From assembly GCF_011742875.1 (NCBI RefSeq), contig NZ_JAAQTL010000001.1, positions 2,418,001-2,482,000 on the forward strand: a stretch of 64,000 nucleotides of DNA. Direction: 5' to 3'. Positions 1 to 10,269 of this stretch are shown piece after piece. A program made the translations under genes and the position numbers. Position 1 is the stretch's first letter. Each line of letters begins with the position of its first letter. Below the pieces are notes generated by a model. It saw only the letters and a list, made by a program, of their open reading frames with translations. It was not told the DNA's origin and searched no databases. Source of the stretch: Luteibacter yeojuensis (GTDB lineage: Bacteria; Pseudomonadota; Gammaproteobacteria; Xanthomonadales; Rhodanobacteraceae).

Positions 1-848
1 ACGATGGCGGCGGCCACGTCCACGCCCGTGCTGCCCTCGATGCCCTCCAACCCCGGCGAAGCGTTGACCTCGAGGAGCAACGGCCCGCGCGAGGAGCGCA
101 ACAGGTCCACGCCGGCCACTTCCAGCCCGAGGGCCGAGGCGGCTTCGACGGCCACCCGGCGCTCGTCCTCGGACAGTTCGACCGCGGCGGCGGTGCCGCC
201 GCGATGCAGGTTCGCGCGGAACTCGCCCGGGGCGGACGAGCGCTGCATGGATGCCACCACCTGGTCGCCGACCACGAAGCAGCGCAGGTCCTGGCCGTTG
301 GCCTCGCGGATGAACTCCTGGACCAGGAAGTTGGCGTAAAGGCCGCGGAAGGCCTCGATGACGCTCTGCGAAGCCGAGCGCTTCTCCGCCAGGACCACGC
401 CGGCGCCCTGGGTTCCTTCGTTCAGCTTGATGACATGCGGCGGGTCGCCGAGCATCGCCATCAGGTCGGCGGTGTCGTCGGGGTTGTCGCCGAAGGCGGT
501 CAGCGGCATGTCCACCCCGCGGGCGGCCAGCAGCTGCAGGCAGCGCAGCTTGTCGCGGGCGCGCAGCACGGCGTCGGACGGATTGGGGGTGAAGACGCCC
601 ATCAGTTCCAGCTGGCGGAGCACGGCGGTGCCATAGAAGGTGCTCGAAGCGCCGATGCGCGGGATCACGCAGTCGACCGGCCCGAGCGGCTTGCCCTTGA
701 AGTGGATGGCGAACGACTGCGGCGCGATGCTCATGTAGCAGCGCAGCGGGTCGATGACGCGCACCGTGTGCTTGCGCTTGCGCGCAGCCTCCACCAGCCG
801 CTGGGTGGAGTACAGCCGCGCGTTGCGCGACAGGATGGCGATCTTCAT
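1..848 (-). CDS. rimK: RimK, ribosomal protein S6 glutamate ligase (3' end outside window)
   Basis: ATP-grasp ligase that adds glutamate residues to the C-terminus of ribosomal protein S6. About 282 of the usual 300 or so residues are visible; the C-terminus lies beyond base 1. The protein starts [18 protein letters not shown], contains the pre-ATP-grasp segment with VIPRIGAS, the nucleotide-binding stretch [14 protein letters not shown], and the metal-binding motif [15 protein letters not shown] near the visible end. The start codon overlaps the stop codon of the upstream retropepsin-like gene by four bases (ATGA), so the two are very probably co-transcribed and translationally coupled, as in rim operons of Pseudomonas. 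Identity is confident from the motif set; whether S6 is the substrate here is inferred from the family. Confidence 0.93.
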   Translation of the reverse strand, partial: MKIAILSRNARLYSTQRLVEAARKRKHTVRVIDPLRCYMSIAPQSFAIHFKGKPLGPVDCVIPRIGASSTFYGTAVLRQLELMGVFTPNPSDAVLRARDKLRCLQLLAARGVDMPLTAFGDNPDDTADLMAMLGDPPHVIKLNEGTQGAGVVLAEKRSASQSVIEAFRGLYANFLVQEFIREANGQDLRCFVVGDQVVASMQRSSAPGEFRANLHRGGTAAAVELSEDERRVAVEAASALGLEVAGVDLLRSSRGPLLLEVNASPGLEGIEGSTGVDVAAAI

Positions 849-1294
849 GACGGGTCCCGGACGGCGCGGCGCGGCGTCTGCGAGTAGGAAAGCGATGGAT
901 CGACCACGAAACGCCCGTCGAGGGCGGTCCGGCCGAGCAGGAGGGGAAACAGCATGTGCCGCCGGTCGGTCAGGTTCACTTCCGCACCGAAACGGCGCCC
1001 GGCCAGCTCGACCTCGGTCCGGATGAACCAGCGTGCCGTGGTATGCCCGCCCGAATCGGTCACCGAGCGCCGCCCCGTCGCCCGCGCCTCGCACGGTGCC
1101 GACAGGCCGCCCTTGCGCGTGGTGCGGATCTGGAAAAGCAGCCAGGTACCGTCGGCGCGCTCGTCCACCTCCAGCCACTCGACATGCAGCGACGACGAGC
1201 GTGCGCCAGTGTCGAGTTTCGCCTTGAGGATCGGAACGCCGAGCGACGGAAGTGCGAGCCGTTCGCGCCAGCCTAGTGTGATGACATCAGCCAT
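845..1294 (-). CDS. rimB: RimB-type retropepsin-like aspartic protease
   Basis: Protein of 149 residues in the family annotated as ATP-dependent zinc protease (COG4067), now viewed as retropepsin-like. The aspartic-protease signature D28-T-G-A31 is followed by RSSSLH. The start at [13 protein letters not shown] was chosen because family members begin this way; the frame stays open another 36 codons upstream with unconvincing sequence. The stop overlaps the start of rimK (ATGA). In Pseudomonas the rimA-rimB-rimK operon controls S6 glutamylation, and RimB is thought to modulate RimK; this role is inferred from the context. No rimA-like gene is seen next to the pair. Confidence 0.8.
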   Translation of the reverse strand: MADVITLGWRERLALPSLGVPILKAKLDTGARSSSLHVEWLEVDERADGTWLLFQIRTTRKGGLSAPCEARATGRRSVTDSGGHTTARWFIRTEVELAGRRFGAEVNLTDRRHMLFPLLLGRTALDGRFVVDPSLSYSQTPRRAVRDPS

Positions 1295-1468
1295 GGTCTG
1301 GAGCGACGGTGTGAGGACGACTTGGATCGCGGGGAACGATCCGGTGTGCGCGGCGGCCTGCCGCGATGTGAAAAGGATGCCCAACGCGCGGGGCCGGCGC
1401 AACTGGCGCGAGGCGGCCTGCCCGGAAAGGCCGTCACGCCCATGAAAAACGCGTGAAACGACCCTCGG

Positions 1469-2767
1469 CTAGGGCGTCTCGCGCTGACGCATCATGTAGA
1501 TGGCGCTGCCCACGCCGACCAGGGCCACCAGCCCCACGTAGTGCGCCGGGCCGAGGCCGCCAGCGGACTTCGCGAGGTATCCGACCAGTACCGGCGTCGC
1601 CGCCCCGCCGATGGCGTAGGCGATGTTGTAAGACAGGGAAATGCCGGAAAAGCGGATCGCCGGCGGAAAGGCGGCGACCAGGACGGCGGGCACGATGCCC
1701 GCCACGCCAGCGAACAATCCCGCCAGCGCATACAGCGGGAAAAGGTTCGAGCCGCCCGCGACGAGATCGAGGTAAAGCGCGTAGGTGCTGACGGCCAGGC
1801 CGAGCGAACCGACGAGCATGGCGCGGGCCTTGCCCTGCCAGTCGACGAGCAGGCCGCCGAGCACGCAGCCGATGCACAGCGCCAGCGCGGCGAGGCTGCC
1901 GCCGGCGAACGCGCGCGCGGGCGCGACGTGGAATGCCGTCTGCATGAGGGTGGGCGTCATCAGGATCACCACGACGATCGCGGCGGTGAGCACCCAGGTC
2001 ACCACCATGGACAACACGACCGACGGGAGGTGATCGCGCAGCACCACCCACGCGGGCAGTTCCGTCGCGAGTTCCTTGCGCTCGCGCATGCGCGCGAACA
2101 CCGGCGTTTCGCTGAGCCAGCGGCGCAGGTACACGGCGAAGAAGCCGAACACACCGCCGAGCAGGAAGGCGATGCGCCAGCCGTGGTCGAGCATTTCCGC
2201 TTCGGACAGGCGCGCGTTCAGCGCGGCGGCCAGCAGCGAACCGATGAGGATGCCCACGGTGAGTCCCGCGCTGAGGCTGGCACAGGCCAGGCCGACGCGA
2301 TGCCGCGGCACGTGCTCGGCGACGAAGACCCAGGCGCCCGGCACTTCGCCGCCGATGGCGATGCCCTGCACGATGCGCAGCAACGTGAGCAGCACCGGCG
2401 CGAGCACGCCGATGCTCGCGTAGGTCGGCAGCACGCCGATGATCAACGTGGGTATCGCCATCAGGAACACGCTGAGCGTGAACATGCGCTTGCGCCCCAC
2501 CCGATCGCCGAAGTGCGCCATGACGAGGCCGCCCAGCGGACGCGCGAGGTAACCGACGGCGAAGATGCTGAAGGCCTGCAATTGCGCCACCCAGTCCGAC
2601 GTGCCCGGCGGAAAGAACAGGTGCCCGAGCGTCTTCGCGAAATACGCGAAGATGACGAAGTCGTAGAACTCCAGCGCGCCACCGAGCGCGGAGAGGACAA
2701 GGGTCTTCGCGTCGCGGCGATCGAGGGGACGGCTCTCGGTGAGATCGGTATCGGCGATGGCGCTCAT
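1469..2767 (-). CDS. MFS transporter, MHS (metabolite:H+ symporter) type
   Basis: Twelve-helix inner-membrane carrier of about 432 residues. The N-terminal half has the MHS hallmarks: GGALEFYDFVIFAYF in helix 1, the loop 2-3 motif HFGDRVGRKRM, and RIVQGIAIGGEVPGAW in helix 4. Relatives of the ShiA/ProP/KgtP group move small organic acids or osmolytes with protons, but the substrate cannot be read here. A start 18 codons upstream (2821) is open; the MSAIADTD start was chosen because the extra residues look non-conserved. Neither start has a strong Shine-Dalgarno sequence. The next gene upstream on the same strand is an AraC regulator, 72 bp away, which may or may not regulate it. Confidence 0.85.
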   Translation of the reverse strand: MSAIADTDLTESRPLDRRDAKTLVLSALGGALEFYDFVIFAYFAKTLGHLFFPPGTSDWVAQLQAFSIFAVGYLARPLGGLVMAHFGDRVGRKRMFTLSVFLMAIPTLIIGVLPTYASIGVLAPVLLTLLRIVQGIAIGGEVPGAWVFVAEHVPRHRVGLACASLSAGLTVGILIGSLLAAALNARLSEAEMLDHGWRIAFLLGGVFGFFAVYLRRWLSETPVFARMRERKELATELPAWVVLRDHLPSVVLSMVVTWVLTAAIVVVILMTPTLMQTAFHVAPARAFAGGSLAALALCIGCVLGGLLVDWQGKARAMLVGSLGLAVSTYALYLDLVAGGSNLFPLYALAGLFAGVAGIVPAVLVAAFPPAIRFSGISLSYNIAYAIGGAATPVLVGYLAKSAGGLGPAHYVGLVALVGVGSAIYMMRQRETP

Positions 2768-2839
2768 GGATACGCTTGGCGGCAAGGGAATGGGCGGGCC
2801 CAAACGGTTATTAGCCGCCATGCGTGGAGCACGGTCAAG

Positions 2840-3799
2840 TCATGCGGCAACGCTTGGACGAAACTGACGACGCCAGTCGCCGGGCGTCATGCCGATGCTC
2901 TCCCTGAAGACGCGACGAAACGCCGATACGGATTGGTATCCAACCGCTTCCGCCACCGCTTCGGTCGAGTCGGCCGTATTCTTCAAGACATTCGCCGCCA
3001 TGCTCATGCGGATGTCCTGGAGCAGCTCGGCCGCGGATCGTCCCAGTCCGTCCTGGAAATGACGCATGAACGTCGCACGCGACATGCTGCACATCGTGGC
3101 GAGTTCCGGCAGCGTCCAGGCGCGCGCGGGATCGTCGAGCATCGCGGAAATCGCCGGTGCCAGCCGGGGATGTCCGGCCAGGGCGAGGAGACCGGGTGGC
3201 GGCGTCTCCGCTTCGCTCGCCACGCGCAGCACGAGCGCGAAGAGCGCGGCCGACAACGCATTCAACATCGCATAGCCGCCGAGGCGGCCATCGACGGATT
3301 CGCTGCGCATGAGGTCCACGAGGTTGGCGAGGTGGCCGGCGGCGGAGAGACCGTCGTCGCCGGCGCTCTCCCGTCCCGCGCGCACCACGAGCGTCGAAGG
3401 CAGATAACTGCGCAGCCAGCGATCGTGCGGCGCCGCGATCGCGAACCGCCCGCAGAGCATGTCGAGGCGCTCGCCCTGCCCCTCGTTCTCGCTGAACAGG
3501 ACGTTGGGGGTGCCGCGTTCGCGCGTCGGACCCGGCGGAAGCCCGCTGCCGTCACGCAACACATGGGCCGAGCCGTGCGGGAACAACACGATGTCGCCCG
3601 CCGTCAGCGGCACGCCCTGGCCGTTGGGCCCGTCGAGCCTCGCCGTGCCGCGCAGGATCAGGTGGTAAGGCATCTCGCCCCGCGAGGAATCGCCGTAGGT
3701 GACGTTCCAGGGAGCGCCGTAGGAACAGCGGATTTCCAGACGCCCGGTCACCGTGACGATGGCAAGGAAGCGGCTGAGCCAATCGATATCCGCGGACAT
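2840..3799 (-). CDS. AraC family transcriptional regulator with AraC_N/cupin N-terminus
   Basis: Regulator of 319 residues. The N-terminal half is a cupin-like sensing domain (AraC_binding type, with GEMPYHLILRGTARL and LTAGDIVLFPHGSAH). The C-terminal part, roughly residues 215-315, carries two helix-turn-helix units: WTLPELATMCSMSRATFMRHFQ and AVGYQSVSAFRRVFRESIGMTPGDWR. It is divergent from the AhpD-like gene that starts at 3913; this regulator-target arrangement is common for this cupin_6/AraC group, which often controls small oxidoreductases. A role in controlling the divergent gene is inferred. Confidence 0.88.
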   Translation of the reverse strand: MSADIDWLSRFLAIVTVTGRLEIRCSYGAPWNVTYGDSSRGEMPYHLILRGTARLDGPNGQGVPLTAGDIVLFPHGSAHVLRDGSGLPPGPTRERGTPNVLFSENEGQGERLDMLCGRFAIAAPHDRWLRSYLPSTLVVRAGRESAGDDGLSAAGHLANLVDLMRSESVDGRLGGYAMLNALSAALFALVLRVASEAETPPPGLLALAGHPRLAPAISAMLDDPARAWTLPELATMCSMSRATFMRHFQDGLGRSAAELLQDIRMSMAANVLKNTADSTEAVAEAVGYQSVSAFRRVFRESIGMTPGDWRRQFRPSVAA

Positions 3800-3834
3800 G
3801 GGGTCGATCCAGTGTGATCCTTTCGAGCATTTTA

Positions 3835-3863
3835 TTGACTTTTTTCAAGCTCGTCGAGATCAC
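3835..3863 (+). promoter_or_regulatory. Weak sigma70-like element in the divergent regulator/AhpD-like spacer
   Basis: A TTGACT hexamer at 3835-3840 matches the -35 consensus in five of six positions and lies in the 113-bp divergent spacer. The hexamer 17 bases downstream (GATCAC) is a poor -10, as expected for a promoter that needs an AraC-type activator. This is a suggestion only. Confidence 0.25.
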
Positions 3864-3912
3864 CCTCAATCGCCAGAATAGCCCCATTCCAACCACACAC
3901 CGGAGCAACACC

Positions 3913-4452
3913 ATGAGCCGCACCACGATTCCCGCTGTCGACACCGCCACCGGCGCCACCGCCGAAGTCTATGCCACGGTCCGCAAGATGGCCGGCGGCA
4001 AGGTACCGAACATGTTCGCCGCCCTGGGCCACCTCTCCCCGGAACTGACCACCGCCTACCTGGACGCCGACACCGCCCTCGCTTCCGCGGGCCTGTCCCG
4101 GAAGGACCTGGAAACCATCAAGCTGCTCGTGAGCGCGCAGACTGGCTGTGACTACTGCGTGGCCGCGCACAACATGCTGGGCAAGATGGCCGGCCTCTCC
4201 GCGGACGACGTGCGCGCCATCCGCCATATGGAAGGCACCGGCGACGCGAAGCGGGACGCCCTGATCCGTTTCGTGCTCGGCATCCTGCGCCAGAACGGCA
4301 CGGTGCCGGCGGCGGCCGTGGAAGACATCCGCGCGGCGGGTTACTCCGATGCGCAGCTGCTCGCCATCTCTTATGCCATGGCGATGATCACCTTCACCAA
4401 CACGTTCAACCGCATCAACGACACCGACGTCGATTTTCCCGCGGCCGAATGA
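3913..4452 (+). CDS. AhpD-like carboxymuconolactone decarboxylase family protein
   Basis: Small all-helical protein of 179 residues with the AhpD-type redox signature C79-x-x-C82 followed by H86 (GCDYCVAAH). Members of this family act as peroxidase reductants or related oxidoreductases; those with CxxC-xxx-H are thought to be redox active, unlike true gamma-carboxymuconolactone decarboxylases. The start at MSRTTIPAV is supported by GGAG eight bases upstream; an upstream in-frame ATG at 3814 has no such support and would lie in the promoter region. A clear terminator follows the gene. The AraC gene is divergent and katG follows on the same strand, so the setting is one of oxidative stress, but the exact substrate is unknown. 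Confidence 0.85.
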   Translation: MSRTTIPAVDTATGATAEVYATVRKMAGGKVPNMFAALGHLSPELTTAYLDADTALASAGLSRKDLETIKLLVSAQTGCDYCVAAHNMLGKMAGLSADDVRAIRHMEGTGDAKRDALIRFVLGILRQNGTVPAAAVEDIRAAGYSDAQLLAISYAMAMITFTNTFNRINDTDVDFPAAE

Positions 4453-4464
4453 TGGAGCCCCGCC

Positions 4465-4495
4465 CGTGCGCGCCCCGTGGCGCGCACGACTTTTT
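4465..4495 (+). terminator. Rho-independent terminator after the AhpD-like gene
   Basis: A ten-base stem, CGTGCGCGCC (4465-4474) paired with GGCGCGCACG (4479-4488), is followed by a run of five T at 4491-4495. It lies 12 bases after the stop codon and separates this gene from katG. Confidence 0.85.
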
Positions 4496-4545
4496 CAGGG
4501 AAGCCCGATTTCCCGTCGCGTGACCGCGTGGATGCATGCGGGTCA

Positions 4546-4582
4546 ATAGGCGCAGCCTCTTGTCATCATAAGATCAATCAAT
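4546..4582 (+). promoter_or_regulatory. Candidate OxyR binding site of katG
   Basis: Reads ATAG-N7-CTCT-N7-ATAA-N7-CAAT, compared with the OxyR consensus ATAG-N7-CTAT-N7-ATAG-N7-CTAT. The spacing is exact and 13 of the 16 specified bases match. The right end lies two bases before the proposed -35 box of katG, the position where oxidised OxyR contacts RNA polymerase at activated promoters. Inference from sequence, but the spacing makes a chance match less likely. Confidence 0.6.
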
Positions 4583-4584
4583 TT

Positions 4585-6947
<2,363 letters not shown>

Positions 6948-6957
6948 CGTGAGGCCC

Positions 6958-6990
6958 GGTCCCGCCCGGAGGAAAGCCCCGGGCGGGACC
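6958..6990 (+). terminator. GC-rich inverted repeat after katG, possible terminator
   Basis: A twelve-base perfect stem, GGTCCCGCCCGG (6958-6969) with CCGGGCGGGACC (6979-6990), begins 11 bases after the katG stop. There is no T run after it, so it may act with Rho or protect the 3' end rather than terminate intrinsically. Confidence 0.5.
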
Positions 6991-7079
6991 GATCCCGTCA
7001 GGCAGCCGGCAGCATCCGGCCTCGACTTTGCCCCATCCCGCAGCGAACATTGGAACCCGTTTTCATCCCAGGGGGTTCC

Positions 7080-8087
7080 ATGCGCAAGTTGATGCGGTCG
7101 CTTCTGCGAGCGTCGTCGGGTGTCTGTCTCGCCGTGGCCCTCGCCGCGCCCGCGATGGCCAAGGATCCGCCGGATACCCGCCTCCAGCAAACCCTCGCCC
7201 GACTCGCCGACGAAGCCAGGCCCGGTACGCTGGGGATCACGGTGCTGGACCTCGGCGCGCACACACGCACGCGGATCAATGCCGATCGCGCCTATCCGAT
7301 GATGAGCGTGTTCAAGGCCCCGGTGGCGGCGGCCATTCTGGCGCAGATCGACGAAGGGAGGCTCAGACCGGACCAGGAAGTGACGATCGACAGCGGCGAC
7401 GTCCTTGGTGGATCCGCCGTGCCTTCGATCGGAGCGCACTTCAAGGGAAAGAGCATGCGCTTCACGGTCGACCGCCTGCTGGAGGCCGCCGTGAGCGAGA
7501 GCGACAACACCGCCGTCGATGCCCTCATCCGACTGGCCGGCGGACCGCAGGTGGTGACGGCCTATCTCCGGAAGCACGGCATCGACGGCATGCGCATCGA
7601 TCTCGGCGAGGCCGGCATCGTCGACATCTTCGAAGATACGGACCGGGGCCGGACCATTCCCGACGATGAAACGGAAGCCGCCGAGCTGGCACGGCGGCGG
7701 CGCGGCATGCAGGCGTATATGGCCGACCCGCGCAACCGCACGACGCCGGACGCGGCGGCCGACTTCCTCGAGAAGCTGTGGAAGGGCGAACTGCTATCGG
7801 CCACGTCGACGAAGCGGCTCCTGGCGCTCATGTACGGCCAGACCGTGCCCAACCGCATGCGCGCCGGCCTTCCCGCCGGGGTGCGTTTCGCGGACAAGTG
7901 CGGCACGTCGTACACCCTGGAAGGTGTGACGGCGGCATTCAACGATATCGGCATCGTCACCTGGCCGGACGGCCGTACCGTGATCGTGGCAGCGTTCCTC
8001 ACCGGATCGCAGACGGACGCAAAGGACCGGAACGCGCTGTTCGCCGAAATCGGCCGGGCGGTGACGGGAGCCTCCGCAACGCCCTGA
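7080..8087 (+). CDS. Class A beta-lactamase-like serine hydrolase
   Basis: Exported protein of 335 residues. A signal peptide (LLRASSGVCLAVALAAPAMA) probably ends after residue 27. The class A motifs are S76-V-F-K79 (nucleophile and general base), S141-D-N143, and E177, which is exactly 36 residues after S141 and so corresponds to Ambler Glu166. Two features are odd: the usual K-T-G box reads K273-C-G-T, and the omega loop carries E-A-G-I-V instead of E-x-x-L-N, with about 28 extra residues between it and the K-box. These recall the PER/CepA-like A2 subgroup. The start is set by AGGGGG before ATG. Beta-lactam hydrolysis is likely, but the spectrum cannot be predicted. Confidence 0.85.
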   Translation: MRKLMRSLLRASSGVCLAVALAAPAMAKDPPDTRLQQTLARLADEARPGTLGITVLDLGAHTRTRINADRAYPMMSVFKAPVAAAILAQIDEGRLRPDQEVTIDSGDVLGGSAVPSIGAHFKGKSMRFTVDRLLEAAVSESDNTAVDALIRLAGGPQVVTAYLRKHGIDGMRIDLGEAGIVDIFEDTDRGRTIPDDETEAAELARRRRGMQAYMADPRNRTTPDAAADFLEKLWKGELLSATSTKRLLALMYGQTVPNRMRAGLPAGVRFADKCGTSYTLEGVTAAFNDIGIVTWPDGRTVIVAAFLTGSQTDAKDRNALFAEIGRAVTGASATP

Positions 8088-8093
8088 GCGGAT

Positions 8094-8110
8094 AGTGGTA
8101 TGATGCAACT
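8094..8110. promoter_or_regulatory. Operator-like site upstream of the HxlR regulator
   Basis: AGTGGTATGATGCAACT matches the palindromic 17-mer AGTTGCTTCATGCAACT found twice in front of the MFS gene (9857-9873, 9885-9901) at 13 of 17 positions, with the right half (ATGCAACT) intact. It lies 26 bases before the regulator's start codon, as expected for autoregulation. Confidence 0.5.
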
Positions 8111-8136
8111 CATGCCAACCGCTGGAGGTGCCTCCC

Positions 8137-8643
8137 ATGCGCAAGAAGCGCTTCGACGGCATGAACTGCACGATCGCCCGCGCGCTGGACCAGGTCGGCG
8201 ACTGGTGGACCCTGCTCATCGTGCGCGAGGCCACGCAGGGCGCGACGCGTTTCGACGAGTTCCAGAGTGAGCTCGGCATCGCCCGCAACATCCTCACGTC
8301 GCGCCTGGAGCGCCTCGTCGAGCTGGGCATCATGGAACGGTTCCCGCTCGAGAATCGCGCGAACACCGACGGCTACCGGCTGACGCGCAAGGGCGAGGAC
8401 CTCTATCCCCTGCTGGTCACCCTCAAGCAGTGGGGCGACCGGTGGGTCGCGCCGAACGGCAAGCCGACCACCCGGCTGGTCACGGCGGACTCGGGCCATG
8501 TCATCCAGAAGATCACCGTGCACGGTCCCGACGGTAAACCGCTCTCGTTCCGCGACGTGCGCTTCGTGCCAGGGCCTGGCGCGACGGCCAACACCTTGCG
8601 GGTGATCGAGAGCCGCAACCACAAGGTCCTCGGCGAGGGCTGA
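8137..8643 (+). CDS. HxlR family winged-helix transcriptional regulator
   Basis: Regulator of 168 residues with the HxlR signature near its N-terminus (MNCTIARALDQVGDWWTLLI), where the cysteine precedes the winged helix, and the recognition segment TRFDEFQSELGIARNILTSR followed by LVELGIMERF. Some HxlR proteins sense electrophiles through this cysteine. The start at 8137 is chosen because GGAGG at 8124-8128 stands eight bases upstream; a GTG at 8128 overlaps that ribosome-binding site. The gene is convergent with the MFS gene whose promoter carries two operator palindromes, and a related half-site lies in front of the regulator itself, so it probably represses both. Confidence 0.9.
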   Translation: MRKKRFDGMNCTIARALDQVGDWWTLLIVREATQGATRFDEFQSELGIARNILTSRLERLVELGIMERFPLENRANTDGYRLTRKGEDLYPLLVTLKQWGDRWVAPNGKPTTRLVTADSGHVIQKITVHGPDGKPLSFRDVRFVPGPGATANTLRVIESRNHKVLGEG

Positions 8644-8649
8644 CCTCGC

Positions 8650-9840
8650 TCAGGACGTACAGGCCAGCGCATCGGCCCTTGCGGAACCGCGCCGCTCGAG
8701 CGCATGGATCCGCCGGTGCGCCAGTTCGGCGACGACCAGCGCCAGCGCCATGAAGCCCGATGACAGCAGGCCGAGGTGGTGCGCGCCGACGGTGGCGAGA
8801 CCCGCCGCACCCAGCGCACCCGCGGTCGACACGCCAAAGTACGTGCCCGCGGTATTGAGGCCCAGCACCACCGGCGCGCTCGATGGCGCGAGGTGCACGA
8901 GACGGTGCTGCTGCGGTACCTGGAATCCCCACGCGCAGGCACCGAAGACCACGATCGCGACCACGCCGGTCGTCACCCATGCGCTTGCCCACGGCATCAG
9001 CGCCATGTCGGCGATAAGCACCGTGAACATGAAGAGCAGCACTTTCCGCGAGCCGATCCGGTCGATATAGCGGCCGGCAAGCAGGTTCATCGCCGTGCCC
9101 GCCGATCCCCAAAGGACGAGAAGAACGCCGAGGAACGCCGTGCTGCCGCCGATCACGCGATCGAAGATCACGGCGAAGTACGTGTAGACGATGAAATTGC
9201 CGGTCTGCCCCAGCAGCGTCGTGAGCAGGGTCAGCGCCACGCGACTGTCATGCAACGGCGCGATGCGTTCGCGCAGGCTGATCTGCGGCGGCAGTGGCAC
9301 ATCGTGCAACAGCATGGCCACGCCCAGGGCGGCAACCGTCGCGAGCGCGGCCACGAAGACCATCGTGTATCGCCAGTCCCCGAGGCCGCCAATGACGGTA
9401 CCGATCGGCGAGCCCAGCGCCGTGGCGAAGGTCAGCCCGGCGATGATGACCGAGAGCGCGAAGCCGCGGCGCCCGGCGGGAACGAGCATGGTCGCGGTAC
9501 CCGTCGCCGTGGGGGCGAACATGGCCGCGCCCAGACCAGCCAGCACACGCATCGCGATGGCGAACCAGAACGTGGGCGCGATCGCCGTCAGCAGGTTCGC
9601 CACCACGAAGATGGAAAGGCTTCCGAGCAGCAGGCGCTTGCGCGGCACATGCGCCGCGAGGGCGGCAATGAGCGGGGCAAGGATCGCATACGACAAGGCA
9701 TACGCGGTGGTCATCTGGCCGGCAGCGCCGATACCGACATGGAAATGATCCGCCAGTTCGGGCAACACGCCGGCGACCACGAAGCTGTCGGTGCCAAGCG
9801 CGAACATGCCGAGGGCGAGCATCAACAGCCGGCGATCCAT
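8650..9840 (-). CDS. DHA1-family MFS efflux transporter (AraJ/YdhP-like)
   Basis: Twelve-helix exporter of about 396 residues. It contains the helix 1 motif MFALGTDSFVVAGVLPELA, a loop 2-3 basic motif (AAHVPRKRLLL) and the helix 5 antiporter motif C region AGLTFATALGSPIGTVIGG. The start at MDRRLLML follows GGAG with a six-base gap; an upstream ATG at 9867 lies inside an operator and has no ribosome-binding site. The gene is convergent with the HxlR regulator, with six bases between stop codons. The promoter is covered by two palindromes, so export of a toxic or inducing compound under HxlR repression is the likely job. Substrate unknown. Confidence 0.88.
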   Translation of the reverse strand: MDRRLLMLALGMFALGTDSFVVAGVLPELADHFHVGIGAAGQMTTAYALSYAILAPLIAALAAHVPRKRLLLGSLSIFVVANLLTAIAPTFWFAIAMRVLAGLGAAMFAPTATGTATMLVPAGRRGFALSVIIAGLTFATALGSPIGTVIGGLGDWRYTMVFVAALATVAALGVAMLLHDVPLPPQISLRERIAPLHDSRVALTLLTTLLGQTGNFIVYTYFAVIFDRVIGGSTAFLGVLLVLWGSAGTAMNLLAGRYIDRIGSRKVLLFMFTVLIADMALMPWASAWVTTGVVAIVVFGACAWGFQVPQQHRLVHLAPSSAPVVLGLNTAGTYFGVSTAGALGAAGLATVGAHHLGLLSSGFMALALVVAELAHRRIHALERRGSARADALACTS

Positions 9841-9856
9841 GAAAGCTCCGAACAAT

Positions 9857-9873
9857 AGTTGCTTCATGCAACT
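9857..9873. promoter_or_regulatory. Palindromic operator 1 of the MFS gene
   Basis: AGTTGCTTCATGCAACT is an imperfect palindrome (AGTTGC/GCAACT arms) that overlaps the -10 region (9871-9876) and the start of transcription of the MFS gene. Operator 2 is its exact reverse complement, with centres 28 bp apart. Confidence 0.65.
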
Positions 9874-9899
9874 CTAGCGACATAAGTTGCATGAAGCAA
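9871..9899 (-). promoter_or_regulatory. Promoter of the MFS gene
   Basis: On the minus strand TTGCTT (9899-9894) and TAGAGT (9876-9871) are 17 bases apart. Both boxes are overlapped by operator palindromes, the classical repression layout. Confidence 0.6.
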
Positions 9900-9901
9900 C
9901 T
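9885..9901. promoter_or_regulatory. Palindromic operator 2 of the MFS gene
   Basis: AGTTGCATGAAGCAACT, the exact reverse complement of operator 1, covers the -35 box of the MFS promoter. The flanking bases extend the symmetry to AAGTTGC...GCAACTT. Confidence 0.65.
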
Positions 9902-10059
9902 TTAGGTTCCAAGCCCCCGCACCGCCGCCTGCGTTCGGTCGCCGCGTCTTCGCCGGCCAACTCCGGACACACGGGTATGCAGGCAGGGCGCGATGCGCTT
10001 GCCTCGAGGTCGATGTTCCTGGGGGGGGAAGAGGAGGAGCGACGGTTAGTGGAACGTCG

Positions 10060-10133
10060 TGGAGCGGGTGAAGGGAATCGAACCCTCGTCAGTAGCTTGG
10101 GAAGCTACAGCTCTACCATTGAGCTACACCCGC
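10060..10133 (-). tRNA. tRNA-Gly (anticodon CCC)
   Basis: A complete cloverleaf on the minus strand: acceptor stem GCGGGTG/CACCCGC, D arm AGCTCAATGGTAGAGCT, anticodon stem GTAGC/GCTAC enclosing the loop TTCCCAA (anticodon CCC), and T arm with GGTTCGATTCC. The 3' CCA is encoded (10062-10060), preceded by discriminator T. The extent is 74 bases including CCA. It stands alone between the MFS gene and a divergent secreted-protein gene; no integrase or repeated 3' end suggesting an attachment site is seen nearby. Confidence 0.95.
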
Positions 10134-10269
10134 ATCGGAGCTGGATGTTAATACGACTCCGGCAGCGGGGGCAAAGGTGGCGGTGGGCTGAACGCGACCG
10201 CCCGTTCCTGCGCCGTCGGCCAGGGCGGCGCGCATAATCGGCCACGGAAATTCCTACGAGGGCCGGATC

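Noticed and set aside
10021..10028. Run of eight G near the tRNA gene as a phase-variation tract
   Set aside because: It is not inside a gene nor between promoter boxes of one, so no switching effect can be argued.
10060..10133. tRNA-Gly as an integration site for a mobile element
   Set aside because: No integrase gene and no second copy of the tRNA 3' end was seen on either side.
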